DNA of 64,000 nucleotides. Source: Gracilaria gracilis (lineage: Eukaryota; Rhodophyta; Florideophyceae; Gracilariales; Gracilariaceae). The notes under the pieces were generated by a model. It was not told where the DNA came from and searched no databases. It saw only the letters and a program-made list of their open reading frames with translations. The stretch is taken from contig JARGSG010000015.1 in the NCBI GenBank assembly GCA_030374805.1, positions 62,001 through 126,000 on the forward strand, read 5' to 3'. The translations under genes and the position numbers were made by a program. Positions 31,747 to 44,200 of this stretch are shown here, in pieces. The first letter of the stretch is position 1. The number at the start of each line of letters is the position of its first letter.

Positions 31747-33936
31747 TTAGTTTTTCTGAGCAGATTCCGCCTGAGGCGTGTGCTCAGAATTCTGAACCAT
31801 TGATGCCTGCACACCAGTGGCAGAAGCGTCCGCAGTAGCGGTTGAATTTCCCTCGAGAGGGGTACGGGGGTGAGAGGTCACCATGTTCTGGGCAATCGGA
31901 GCCGCAATTGTGCGTGGAATATACATCTTCGCGCGGATGTACGATGCCATCGGAACGGAAGCCCTCTCCTCTGGTGAGAGGGATTTGTAGTTGGCAATGA
32001 CTTGTGCCCACTCACGCATGGTTAAAACGCACTGCGGAGAAGTATGCCCTCGCGTATAGCAGAGGTGACAGATCAATCCAACAATGGCATTGACGTTCCG
32101 AGTATTCGAGAATCGCACCGCTGGGCGGGAAGCTTGCCAGCCAGGCCGTGAAGCCCGGGTTCCACCGTTCTCATATGACATTCGAGGCGGTCGAACTCGG
32201 TTCGAATCTGCATACAGCAGTGTATCGTCCGGAGCCGTTTGAAACGAGGCACCCGTGGTTGAGGGAAGCTCCGTTGTCGGGATTGAAAGCACGTCGCTAC
32301 GGGCAAAGTGCACCTGATCATACTCCTTGTTGGAGTGTGCCTCAGGCAGCTTTGATGCCGACGGGGTTCCCGATTCCAACATCAACGCTTTAGCGGACTT
32401 CAACCGGGTACCCGGGACTCGTGCTCGGAGTGCATCGCCTTCGGCGCGTGCATACTGCACCAGTTCCAAGTACGTAGTCTTACGGTTTTCCTCACGGCGA
32501 CGGGCCACTAGGGTCCGTATAGCCGGGTCTAGTCCATCAACGAACATGGTACAACGCTCTTGAGCGGAATAAACATTGCCACATCGGTGGAAGGCCTTAT
32601 ACAGGCGCACCGAGTAATCGGTTTCCTTTTCGCCGGGGCGTTGTTTGGTGTCTCTCAGAGCGAGGATAGCCGACTGGATGGCGGTGCCTGTGGCATAGGA
32701 CCTCAGTAGATACTGAACTGCTTCAGGCCAGCAAGTAACCCCTCCTTCAGAGGCGCGAGATGAACCTCTTACAGAGTTGTACTGATCTTCCGCAAGTCCG
32801 CGTAGAAAATAGGGCAGCACGACAAACGCCTGTCCTTCATTCATCCCAAGGATGTCGGCTTCCGCTACAAAGCGTGATAGGAAATCCAACACCAAGATGG
32901 GATCATCGCCTGTAAACAGTTGATTACGGAGCGACAGCTGCATCCGTTTGATACAGTCTTTGACCTTTCCCGTCCCACGGGGAGTTCTATCCAATGAGGA
33001 GTCCTCCAAACGGTAATACCGGTATGACAACAGCTTCTTGTAGAGCAGATTGGTAGGCTTCAACTCTTTTAATCCAGAGTGCTTCCTTCCCTTCGAGCGG
33101 GCGCGTATCACACCTTGGGTGGCTGATGACCGCTTTGAGCGTGACGAACGCTCACGAGGGGCTTCTTCTACCGACGAGTCGGACGAATCAGACCCGGTTG
33201 ACCGGCGAGAAGAAAGAAAAGATGCTGACGAATCAGAGTCGTAGTTCTTCCGCTCTTTGCGTGCTTTGGATCCACTGACCTTCTTGTCACGGTGTTAAAC
33301 AGCAACCGGCTCAGCCATGCGATTGGCTCCAACCAGGACGGTTTGTTCCACCGTTTGTAGACGGGCGTGGAGGCGAGTAAACTTCTCAGCCACGTCCTCC
33401 ACGAAATTAGCGGGTCCTCCAAAAGCTTCCCAGAGGGAGTTGACATCACCACGCAATACGCGGAGATCCTCAGAAAAGTCCTGCAAAGCAGTGTCATCCA
33501 CCTTCTTTCGAAGTACCGACAACTCCTTAGCAAGGGTAGCATGGGCAGCCCGCGTAGAGCGGAGCTGCTCTTCCACAGTTAATTGGAGGGTGCCATTGAC
33601 AGTAGCCCCCAGAGGTGCCTCCGGAGTGGGAGCTACGGAAGGGACCGTACCTCCTACGATAGGAGCGGGACCAGCAACGGCAGGAGCCGGTCCATCACCT
33701 GGATGAGGGTTGATCAACGACGTGGGTGGAAGTCGAGTGGTCGTCGGCACAGCTTCAGTAGCCGGCATCCCTTCGGTCCGGGACCGTGAACGGGTGGGGA
33801 TCCGTGACGGAAGTGGCGGATCCGATCTTCCAGTCTGACTGCGTGTCTTCGGACGATCTGACAGCGTCATGACCAGAACAACCGTACAACGGGATAATCG
33901 ACAGCCCATTGGCTGGGACTTCCAGTGAACTTCCAA
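31747..33936 (-). CDS. gag: E1 gag region
   Basis: The capsid precursor region lies just after the primer-binding site. It starts with a Pro/Arg/Ser-rich leader and a coiled-coil segment (LAKELSVLRKKVDDTALQDF), then a Ser/Lys-rich charged linker, then a capsid-like domain (LFTGDDPILVLDFLSRFVAE; LPYFLRGLAEDQYNSVRG) and a zinc knuckle CHLCYTRGHTSPQC of the C-x2-C-x4-H-x4-C type near 32.05 kb. The E2 gag shares the FTGDDPI block and the knuckle. In an LTR element this region forms the particle shell and binds the RNA genome. Confidence 0.85.
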
Positions 33937-34013
33937 ATGGAGACAAGGGCAAAAGAACTAACCTCGCAACGAGTGAATTCACGAGTGAATCTTCCGACAA
34001 GAACTAATCGTTT

Positions 34014-34029
34014 CTAAGTCGGGAGACCA
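34014..34029 (-). promoter_or_regulatory. E1 primer-binding site
   Basis: On the minus strand TGGTCTCCCGACTTAG begins two bases after the 5' LTR. TGG is the complement of a tRNA CCA end. The same 16 bases occur at the same place in E2. I cannot name the tRNA. Confidence 0.8.
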
Positions 34030-34031
34030 CT

Positions 34032-34882
34032 TGTGGAGCAACGCCTTTGGGGGGAAAAGCGCAAGCTCACGAAGCCGTTCGGAATCTTCCCCTCGACTGG
34101 GCAGCACAGCGAACGGAGCACTCCGGGAATGACACAGCTAAGCCGGGTGTAAATCCGAGGTCAAACCACCACGACAAACATCGGAGCGTGAGGCTGGTTA
34201 GTAGTCGGTAGAGATCCACGTGTTCACACGGTCACGAGATGAGTCCTCGAAAGAGAGTAGCACGGCAACGACAAGGTGTCGGAAACGGGCCACTGCGAAC
34301 GGGGCAAAAAGGCAAACCCAAATAAGGGGAGAAAGCAAACCACCAGAGTGGGGGAAAAGGAGAGAGTAAAGCAAACCCAATACAGGGGCGAGTATACGAC
34401 AATAGGTCGGAACGAGACACACAAATAGTGGTCATACTCTGAGCGCCACAAGGTTGGGTAACTATACGTGAACAACGCGGTCGTCACTCCACTTGGAGGT
34501 GACCAGTCCGCGAAGGCGTGATAGTTAGAGCCAGAAGCCCGTGCTTGGCAAGGGGCAATTTACTTGGCGGAGCGATGCTCAACCCTCTAAGTACTGAGCT
34601 CGGCGCACCACTGACAGTGGGTGCGCCGGGCAAAATAATCTATAAAATATCTGAGTAAATACAGCAATGCTGGGTGCACTGCCTTTGGCATGTTCGTGCT
34701 ACACGTGTGCTAGTCACACCCGCTAAGCGGCGCCTCGAGCCGTGCAATCCACGTGTACATGTGTGGAAATTACCTCAGTGAGGCGACACGCTAATAGCGG
34801 TGTAGCTCATATATATCTACTAACGCATGATGCGGAAATTAACTAAGTACCTCAAATCGCCTCCAAGGAGTGTTGTCCTTCA
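34032..34882 (-). repeat. E1 5' LTR
   Basis: It has the same length (851) as the other LTR with about 12 differences. As the 5' LTR of a minus-strand element it should hold the promoter; the hairpin seen in the other LTR is conserved near 34601-34628. Confidence 0.95.
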
Positions 34883-34887
34883 AATGT

Positions 34888-36435
34888 TTTGCTCGCTGTA
34901 GAAGAGTGTAGTAAAAACCCAATGAGTAGAAAACGCCAGTAACGCCATATTGTTGGGGTTCGAAAACATGGATATAAGATGTCAGGGAGACCCTATACCC
35001 AAATACAAAGGAACCCAAAAAAATTGATTCGCACTTAAAGTTTCAAAATTTTGTGTTAATCAATCTACTTACAGCTATTTACAGATCTCCTAATATTTCT
35101 CTCTGACTGCATACTAAATCTTTGGCTAGGTTTTATGTGTCACGTAGCATCACATACTTTTGTAATATAAAACCACCTAGATTAAACAAACTGCATCATT
35201 ATCGCAAAAAAAAATTTTTAAAAATGAAGACACCCCGCAGGACCAAGATCAAAAAAATTAGTTTGAGTTTGTTTGCCAAAAATATAGTGAAAATTTTGAT
35301 TCATCAACTTTAGATATAACAAACAATTAAAATTTACGTCTTCCAAATTCAGGAAACAATTATTTACCATAATACACTGTCGAGATAAACTTTTCTTATT
35401 TTCTTACTGTTAAACTACATGCTTGTTAAAAACGTAACATAAAATAACTTTATCTCGCACATCGAAACTTTTTCCATAAAAAAATGCTTAAACAAGAAAT
35501 ATAAATTTTGCAAATTTCAATTCCATCAAGACATACGCTTTATTTTTATACCGGCATATATTCTAAAAGATTACTATAATTTTTATTTTAAATTACATAT
35601 AGTAAATTCCTTGGAATTCTTAAATTCCGAATTACCGTAATATGGTTAAATTCAAAAGCACAAAAAACAAGTGTTTTCCGCCCTGTCATTTACGAAAAAT
35701 CCAGTGTCCTACTTTAAATTAAAGATATTCCGTACATTACAAATTTTTTCACCAAAACTTTTTCTATGCCGTCTGTAACTTACTGCTACACGAGACGTTC
35801 TTTATGGCTAAAGAGACGGCACAATCTCTTCATTTGTAAGGAAACATTTTATTCCAGTTGAAATTGTACAGACGCATATTTTTATCGAAAACATTTTAAA
35901 ATAAAAAGAAATATCGTTTTTATTATACTTCTTCTTTTATCATTGTTCATGTTTACTTCCTTTTTTAATATAGAAGAATTTTTTTTTGAAACTTTTTTTT
36001 TTACTATGAAACTACTTGTTACGTCAAAAAAAGACATTATCGTATTCTAGCATTCACTAACGAAATGCTTTTTTCGAACTTTACAATAAAGTATTTGAGT
36101 ACATTTTTGATGGTAAAAGCGAAAGCTTTTATGTGAACTTGTGCAACCTACCACTCTACTTAACTGCATTACCACCAAAAAGCACTGTTTTGGCCTAATG
36201 TTTGTGATAGAACGGCTTAAAGCTGTTTCAATTGTTTCAAAGGCATCTTTTTCTCGAGCATTTTGAAATGTACAGACGCAAGCTTTTATGTTTTACTGTC
36301 ACTTGTACGTTTATTTTAGTACAATTTTATATTCAAACCATAAATATATTGCATACTTTGACACGCTATATTCCGCAGGTTAGAAATATGTTGCGCTACA
36401 AAAACAGAAAATTATCACTTTCAGACCACTCATCT
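34888..36435. repeat. AT-rich diverged tandem-repeat locus (about 0.35-0.4 kb period)
   Basis: This is very AT-rich sequence with recurring motifs: GAAATTGTACAGACGCATAT at about 35863 and GAAATGTACAGACGCAAGC at about 36265; GCATCTTTTTCTCGAGCATT at about 36242 recurs at about 48401 beyond E2, which is about 377 bases away once E2 is removed. Copies are diverged. There is no credible gene. E1, E2 and a solo LTR all sit inside this locus. Confidence 0.5.
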
Positions 36436-36949
36436 TGTCGTACAAATACCGATAAGGTGTGGGTCCGCCTGGTGGAGGGAGCGCACGAGGGCTCAACCTA
36501 AAAAAAAAAATTACACAACCAATATGTTAGTAGGGCACCTGCAACCCGCAGGGGCAAACGGCGGGGCAACTAGTCTAGACGGTGTAGATGTACGGTAGTA
36601 GACGTCGACGCGCGGAAAAGCCTGAATAGTAATAAAGTAGCAAGTGACCAAGATGGTATAGTTACTTCTCCAGTGGTGCCTGCCTTTACAATACCCGAAG
36701 GGGAAGGCGAGGTGCACCGCAATATATACAAGGTGCACCAACGCCAATCCCCCATGCGGGCATGACGTCATCGGCTGCACCCATGACCTACTGTCATGGA
36801 CCAGCAATGCTAAGCTATCCTACACTATAAATTAGAAATTAGAAATTATAAAATATAAAATACAGAATACCAATTGGGTACAGTGCAGCCAGCAAGGCGC
36901 ACCAGTACGCCCACGTGGCACCAACCTATTGAAGTCTCATTGTACTACA
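36436..36949 (-). repeat. E2 3' LTR
   Basis: It begins TGTCGTACAAATACCG and ends CATTGTACTACA on the plus strand, 514 bp. It is unrelated by eye to the E1 LTR. Confidence 0.92.
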
Positions 36950-36962
36950 GACCCCCTTCCTA
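36950..36962 (-). promoter_or_regulatory. E2 polypurine tract
   Basis: GTAGGAAGGGGGTC on the minus strand abuts the 3' LTR. E3 has a near-identical tract (AGAAGGGGGTC) at the same place. Confidence 0.75.
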
Positions 36963-37769
36963 CCCTGAGCCATGCCCTCGTGGCTCCTAGATTCTCTCAC
37001 CAAGTTGGTTGCATCGCCGTACCAATTTGGTCTCTGTCGCAGCCTTCGTGCCATCTCGCGCCGTGCGTCGCGCCCGCTCTGCGACACGGACGTTGTCTGA
37101 TCACCATTTGGTTTGTGGACGCGACGCGCGGCCGTTGTGTACCTGCGAGGTTGGATCACCAGCACACGGTGGCGTACACCTTTACGGACTCACGTCTTCG
37201 GTCGGCTCTCCAGTGTTGTTACACCCATCGAGGTACACGGCGCGACTTTGCGCTCCTTTGGGGGCTGTACCGTGAAGGATTTTGACGCCCCCTTCGTTGC
37301 GGCTGAACACGCTGTTCCTTTAAGGTTCTGTCTCCGTCCCTTCGGGGTTGTTTCATCATCCCCTTTCCTGGTTATCTCCGTACCGCCTTGAGGTTCACTC
37401 GTGTTGGCTCGCGCCGCCGTGGCTTTTCGCCTGACCGACAAGGTTACCTCCGTTTATGATGACCCCCGATCCTTATCTCAACCACGCGGGTAGCCCTGGT
37501 ACCAGCGTACGGGCTCGCACCCGTAGCGATACCAAACGCTTGTCGGTTTCCCACATTGGTCACTCGGACGAGATCACCCCAAGGGGCGACGCGACCCCGG
37601 CGACCAATGCCGATACCTTAATGGTTGAACCAGCGTGGAGCGCCGAAGAGGTGGAGGTTTTGAGCATCAGCTCTGGCGACTCACCGATTGTGGATAAAAG
37701 CCAATTCGGTTCACCCCTGCGGTGGAGTGCCCAGCGTCTCAGCCACTCCCTCGCAGTAATGTTCACGAC

Positions 37770-40290
37770 ATGTCGGGCGCCGGTCCGTCGCGCGGTCGTG
37801 GCAGTGGCATCACCAAGTCTGGTTCGCGGGGTGCTGCGTTGTACCACAATCGCATCCAAACAGGTTTTCAGAGCCAGCCGGTTCAGTCTTCTTCACATCA
37901 ACCTCAAGGGATTCACGAAGGGATCCGGGACCCGTATGGTCCCGAGCCCGAGATTCCTCGTGGTATTTCCTATTATGGTTTGGAGGCGTTTACCACGGCC
38001 GACTGGAACGTTTCCCAACCTGGTACCTTCGGGATCGATCCAAAAATGGTTTCGCAAGCGACGCTGTACCATCGGTACTGGCCAGTGGCGCCGGGGAACA
38101 CATCGCGTTCCGGCGTTTTGCGACGTCCGACTCTGGATACCTACTTCGGTTTGTTCCGTTGGGACTGTAAGCGTCTCCGCTCGGTTCCGCTTACGCTTCA
38201 CCGTCGAGGGAAGGAATCTCAACCTCGTCAGGGTCGGCTGGAGTGCTACGAAAGTCGCCAGCGGCACACAACCGTGAGGTATTTCATTCCCCCGCTGTAT
38301 CCTAGCGACTTGCCGTACGTCCGTATCAAACCGGAGCTCCATTATTACCGACGTCTCATGGTGAAGATCTGTCAGTATGACTCTCTTCCACAGCAATATC
38401 TCGTGGCTTCCCCACATTTGGTGTGTTTTGACCGGCCGTACAATACCATCCATTGGGCCAACCGTCGTAGGTGGGGTGTGGTTGCCGCCACCGAGGCTCC
38501 CATCCGCACCCGGTTCAGCTTCAACCGCGTCATGCATGGGTTCCACAATATGGAGTTCTTCTCTCAACCTAATAAGGGAAGAACCTCTTGGTATGTAGCC
38601 CGACCCGAGTGATGGAATGCCTATGAGGTCCCGATGTCGCTTAGCGTTTCGACCCCACCGGTATTGGTTTATTTCGAAAGCGACATCACCCGTAACCACG
38701 ATCGGTATTACCTCTTTTGGTCGATTGCCCTCGCGGAGTGGGCCGTACTGGTGGCCGTCCTGGCTCTGCAGGCTGCCCGTGATGTTATTGATTGGGACTG
38801 CCGTTCTCGCGAAGCCGAGATTTACCGTGACGGTGTTCAGCCTCCTGGTCGTATGTTCTTCACTCCCCCGAGGGTCATTCCCAACATCCGACAGTTTGGA
38901 CTCGGAACCATTGTGGCAGGTACGGATTACTCCATTGAGCAATTGGAGTCGTTGCTTACCCAAGTGGAGAGTTTCTCGTGCGGACCCAAACAGGGGTCGG
39001 AAGTGTTTGATCCCGTGTCCTGGAAGGTCGTGTCCCGTGCAGAGCAACGCTACCCCGGGGCCCCTACCGATCAGGGACTTCCCCCTATAAGAAATTTTTG
39101 GAGAAAGAGGAGTGCAATTTGAGGGTGGATGGCATCTGTGGAGGACACATGAATCCCAAACGGACTTCATATTGAGTGCGCGCAATATGCGTTTGCAGCT
39201 TAATTTCGTGGTGTCCAATTGGGGAACGCTTGCTAAGCAGATTGAACGCATATGGAGTGCAAACGATACACACTGCACTCCTTCTGCGCCCACATTGTTC
39301 GTAGTCTGCCCCCCGCGATGTCTAAATGCACTCCGCGCGCACTCACAATAATGAAATAAACTATTAAAATAATTAATCTGCCCTGATAAGGCTGTCCATT
39401 TGGAGCGCGAACGGCGTAGACATGGAGTGCAGGTGGATGCTGAACTCTGCAAAAGATGCGCTCCACTTGCACCCACAAAAATGAAAAATTTTCTTGTAGG
39501 GTCCAGGGAGTCCTGAACCCTTCCCACCCGTGGTGGAATCACCAGCGGCTACCCCTATGGTCGCTTCGGCGCCTACTTCTGCTCCGAAGGGACGCAACAC
39601 GCCAGCCCATACTGGTGTAACTCCTCTTCTCCCCGGTACCACAAGGGTTGATGGGCCACTACGGGCTATCCTCGGGGGTGTCATGGCTGCGGCTGCGGCG
39701 CCTGTTCCCTCTCAGGGAGATTCCCAGGCCGTTTCAGGTTTAATTGCTCGGGTCTGCCAAGCCTGCGTGGTGAACTTCCAGCGGGCCGGTCCTACCTCTG
39801 TGGTGGAAGCATTCACCCTTCTGGAAAGCATCTTGCCTCGTCACGCCCAGTACGTGCGATCCTTCTCCCAAATTGGTGATTTCCGGAAAGGTTCCACGTC
39901 GAGCTCTATCAGGTGGCTACTAACCAGGTGGCAGGTCTAGCGACAGCTATGGGTCCGACCCCTACGAACCCTTTGGAGGATCCCATATTTGGTGCTAGTT
40001 TAAACCCCGGCCTTCTAGCCGCTCCGCACGCTTCTCTCCACACCGGGTCGTCGGTTCCTCCGTCGGTTGCGCAGGCGAGCGCGCCACCTTCGATGGGTCC
40101 TGAGGTAATGCCAGGCGTCAGCGTGCCTACTATTAACTCCCTGGGTCATGGTAGCGCACCTTTCCAGGCTCCTGGCCAGGCTCATCTCTTCCAGCCTTGG
40201 CCGGGAGCCCATCAAAACACCACTACGGGTCGGAAATCCTCTGCCGGAGGCTCCTCGGGACTTCACTTTGCCACTCACTCATCTGGTTGA
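37770..40290 (+). CDS. E2 antisense coding region, homologous to E1 and E3
   Basis: A plus-strand coding region lies between the 3' LTR and pol. It opens with a Gly/Arg-rich start MSGAGPSRGRGSGITKSGSR, closely matched in E3 (MSGCGSGSRGSGHGITKCGR). The middle has FRWDCKRLRSVPLTLHRR, then VSTPPVLVYFESD and a hydrophobic block LFWSIALAEWAVLVAVLALQ. The C-terminal part is Pro/Ala/Ser/Thr-rich. A MITE-like insertion interrupts it at 39083-39501. Some 820 bases separate the 3' LTR from this ATG and contain further plus-strand open sequence. The protein is unrecognised, and the gene is broken. Confidence 0.6.
39083..39501. mobile_element. MITE-like insertion inside E2
   Basis: The left end CCCTATAAGAAATTTTTGG and the inverse of the right end, CCCTACAAGAAAATTTTTC, match over about 18 bases. 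The 419 bp between them is AT-rich relative to E2 and has no coding potential; GAGTGCAA/GGAGCGC-type words recur. It is absent from the corresponding places of E1 and E3. The target duplication is unclear. Confidence 0.5.
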
Positions 40291-41227
40291 TTCCTATCTC
40301 CCCTTCTGCATCCCTGTTGGTATTACTCTTTCAGTAAAGTTAAAATTTATGCATTTCCATGTTAGGTTCCAATTACCATCGAGGTGCATTGCGAAGCGAA
40401 AGACGAAGCGCGAAAACAGCTCCCCTTCCCCTTCCTTAGACCTGCGTACCACGGTGGGTGAAGAGTAGTTCCTTGTAGGTAAATTGGTTCCCTCCGGAGC
40501 TACATTTGTGTGCTCGTAGTATGGATTCACCATGACGGTACGCCGCTTCGCCTCCGTGCGGCACAGCTAGTGGTTTCGCCTTCCCATGAGCTGAGGTGAC
40601 GTGCCACGCGCTCGCGCGTGGTGGCCAGCAATGTAACGGGGTGGTTCTGCATGGCCTCTTACCATGCATGGGAGCACGTGCGTCGTTTCACCCTGGAGGT
40701 TACTTGCAAAGCGAATCAAAATATTTGCCCAATAAATTACCACTTCATATGGTAGTGAAAACGCAGCAAGCCCTTTTGGTCTGTATCTCGAGAACCAAGC
40801 GGTTTCAGATGCTGAGAATGGCCGATTCGGGAGCGCGGCACGGTCAAAATACTTACATGTTTTGACCATGCCTTTGCTCGCTCCCTACACACAATGGTGT
40901 AAACCGAATCGGTTACTCCGCACGGCGCGACACGGACAGCGCGCGTAGACCTCGACAAATAAAAAGATACAATTTTTTGAATGTTTCCACCGTTCGGGTT
41001 CGTGCGTGTGCCGCGCGCGTGCATGGCGCGTGTACACCGGTGCGTCCATCTTTAGCGCTACCGTTTCTTGGACGTACCCTCGCGGAATGCTTCTTCTGGT
41101 TATACCTTCCTGGTAAGCGTTTGAACCGTGTTTGGTACTCGTAATTATAATGCTTTTCCTCCTTCCTTAGGGGATTTCATCCCTTTAAGGTTTACCCATC
41201 ATTCGGCATGTACTCTCCCTTGCGGTT
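40291..41227. other. E2 spacer between antisense region and chromodomain end
   Basis: This 0.94 kb has no supported gene on either strand. E1 has only about 170 bases at this place, so the spacer may contain a further insertion, but I find no convincing ends. Confidence 0.35.
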
Positions 41228-44200
41228 CTAGTAGCTTACTCTAAAGTGGTGTGGTATGGCTGAAAGCGGCTTGGCGGTATCACCATCGGCGGCCCAGCCA
41301 TACCAACGTACGTTGTACTTCAGACCATCTGGGGTACGGCGGTGACCTACCAGGCGTTCCACCGGGAACTCATTACAAGTCTGAGACGGTATTCCGTCAC
41401 TACTTTGGTTAAGATTGGCATCAGTACCACTAGGGGAAGTTGCTTCCTGTGAAAGAGCAATTAAAATTCCCTCGGGTGGTACATAGTCTGGGTCGTCGCC
41501 CTGTGCGTCATCATTCACCTCAATGGGTGTTTCGTCCTCCCGGGGCTGACTTCTCAGAGCAACCGCTTGTAGGCCACGCGCTGATTCTCCGCGCTCCTTT
41601 CTAGCTTGAACCGTTCGAGGGGCGACCGTGATTCGGTCAATAGAGACCGTATTCTCTATACCATCTTGGCTTACCGCCACCGTGTGATCGGTCACTCAAA
41701 CTACCTTGAAAGGTCCCGATGATTTCGGAAGAAGCTTGGAATTGATATCCCTACCAATCGCTTCATCATCGGCTTCATCACCCGGTCGTGGTTTAGCTCC
41801 CTTTGGAGGGTGGTTAATAAAGACATATTGACCCGGTGTAGCCGATACCACCTGGGGTACCTTTCGGTCATGGTGCTCCTTGTACCGCTTCTGGGATGCT
41901 GTAAGCTTGCTCTCTGCATACTCGAGAGCACGCCTCAACCTCAAAAGGGTATTCCGTTTAACCTGTGACGGGGTGAGCAAACCGGCCGCTTCTTGTCCTA
42001 ATGGCTCTCCTTCAACAACAATACCTGGTGGATGTCTTGACAGTATCAGGTCGAACGGCGTCGTTTGCGTCGCTCGATGAACCAGAAGGTTATATGCATA
42101 CGTCAAGGATTGAACGAGCTCATCCTAACCAGTTTATTGTTCCTCCGTGTAGTGACGCAATCTAGATACCAATGTTCGGTTAAAGCGCTCCACCTGCTCA
42201 TTCATCTGCGGATGATAGGCAGTGGTGAAGTATTGCTTAATACCAAGTAGGTTACATACAGCGTCAAAGAACTTCGAAGCGAGATTTGAACCATTGTCGG
42301 TAAGTAGATAAAGCGGTGCACTGTACGGGTAGATCGAATTGTTCAAGAACGCGACTGCGAGGGTTGTCGACTTCGTATTCTTCAAGGGTATGGCTCTGGT
42401 GAGCTTCGAAAACCTGTCCATGATCACAATGATGTACTGGTAACCCTTAGTGGTCTTCGGCAATGGCCCTAAGAGGTCGATTGCTACGAATTCAAGGGGA
42501 CCCGCTGCGGGAAACAACTTCAGATATTTACGATGTTTGCGGAGACCTCCCCGGGTACGTACGCATGACTCGCAATGACCTACAAAGGTATACACATCAT
42601 GAGCCATATGAGGCCAGTAGTACGCTTGTCTCAAGGTGTAGTACATTCTCGTACCTCCAGGGTGTCCTGATAGCCTCGGATAGTGCGAAAGATACAGCAC
42701 CCGTGGGCGCAGCGCCTTGGGAAGTACCTTCTGAAGGGATCCATCAATTGGAGCTCGCCTTACAAGGAAACCATTGCGGTCGACATCGATGTTGGAGTCC
42801 TTCATACCAACTTGCTCCATTAGAGAACGACAGTAAACGTCGTTTGCCTGTTCTCTCAGGAATTCCTCGCGGGTAATAGGCATGAAGTCGGTTTCCTCAA
42901 GGGTGAGTATCGCTCGAGCGATGGCTCCATTGAACCATGTATTCTCTTCGGGTAGGGTTCAGTAACCTTCTAAGGTATCACTATAACCGCCAGGGTCTGT
43001 AGCGATGATAAAGCATGGAATATCATCTTCTACCGGTTCGGTATCCAGACCATCTGTGGTAATACGAGACATCGCGTCTGCGACATTGTCTTAATACCTG
43101 GGCGGTACTGCACGTCGTACTCGAACTCTGACAACCTTAACCGCTATAGGGCAAGTTTGCCCGATGCGTCGGCGAGACCGAGTATCCATCGCAGGGTGTC
43201 ATGGTCAGTTCGAAGCGTAAACCGTTCACCATATAGGTAGGGGCGGAGCATCAACATGCTCCAGACCACAGCTAGACACTCCTTTTCGGTTGTTGTGTAA
43301 TTCTTTTCTGTAGGGTGCAGGGCACGGCTCCAGTACCCTATAGGTAGTTTGTCGCCGTTTTCTTGCTCCTGCATAAGACAACAACCAATTTGGGCGGCCG
43401 AAGCATCGGTATCCAATGTGTATCGTAAACCAGCTTTGGGTAGTGCCAAGATGGGAGGTGTCAAGACCGCATGTTTTAGCGCCTCGAACGCATCCATCTC
43501 CTCATCGGTAAGACATTCAAACCTTGTAGGTTGGCTTTTCAGCAGCTTCCTGTTGAGGAGAGCCGCTATCTTGGCAAATCACTTGATAAACCGGCGGTAC
43601 ACATTGCACAAACCTATAAAGGATCGGATTCCCGTCTGGGACGTGGGTGTCTTCGCCTCCTGCCCGGTCCGAATATTCCGCGGCGTCGCCTCTAACCTTC
43701 CAGGGCTGATTATATGACCAATGTATTCTACCTCTTTGGTAAAGAATTCGCATTTGCGGAGCTTCAGTTTTACTCCAGCTTCCCTCAAAAGGTTTAAAAC
43801 TTCTCTAACATGGTGGAAGTGTTCCTCTACCGTTCGGGAATATATGATTACACCATCGATGTACACCAGAGCGGTTCTCCACTTCACATTTGAAAGGATT
43901 ATATCTAAAGCCCTCTGAAAGGTAGCCGGCGCATTGCGTAACCCAAAAGGCATACGCGTAAAGCGGAATGACCTAGCGTGGCAAGTAAACGTAGTTTTGT
44001 CCTTGTCTTCATCCCTGCTAGTTACCTGCCAATAACCACAATTGGCATCGAGCGTAGTTAACATCTTGGCGTTGCCAAACGAATCTATACACTCGTCCAT
44101 TCTAGGTATTTGGTACGAATCCCTGATGGTCATACTATTCAGTCTTCTGTAGTCCACACAGAACCGCATACGGGTATCACTTTTCTTTGTGACGAGGACC

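Larger units (their letters stand above)
23451..34882 (-). mobile_element. E1: full-length Ty3/gypsy chromodomain LTR retrotransposon
   Basis: The element is 11,432 bp with two 851 bp LTRs, flanked by a perfect 5-bp target duplication AATGT (23446-23450 and 34883-34887). It reads on the minus strand: 5' LTR, primer-binding site, gag, protease, reverse transcriptase, RNase H, integrase, chromodomain, then a plus-strand antisense coding region and the 3' LTR. The LTRs differ at about 12 of 851 positions (about 1.4 percent), so it is the youngest of the three elements here. It looks nearly whole, with only a few interruptions in its sense and antisense genes. Confidence 0.95.

Noticed and set aside
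37893-39542. 549-residue minus-strand open frame opposite the E2 antisense region, at first sight a possible env-like gene in sense orientation
   Set aside because: It runs through the border of the MITE-like insertion, has no counterpart in E1 or E3 and no envelope features; the plus-strand blocks are the conserved ones.
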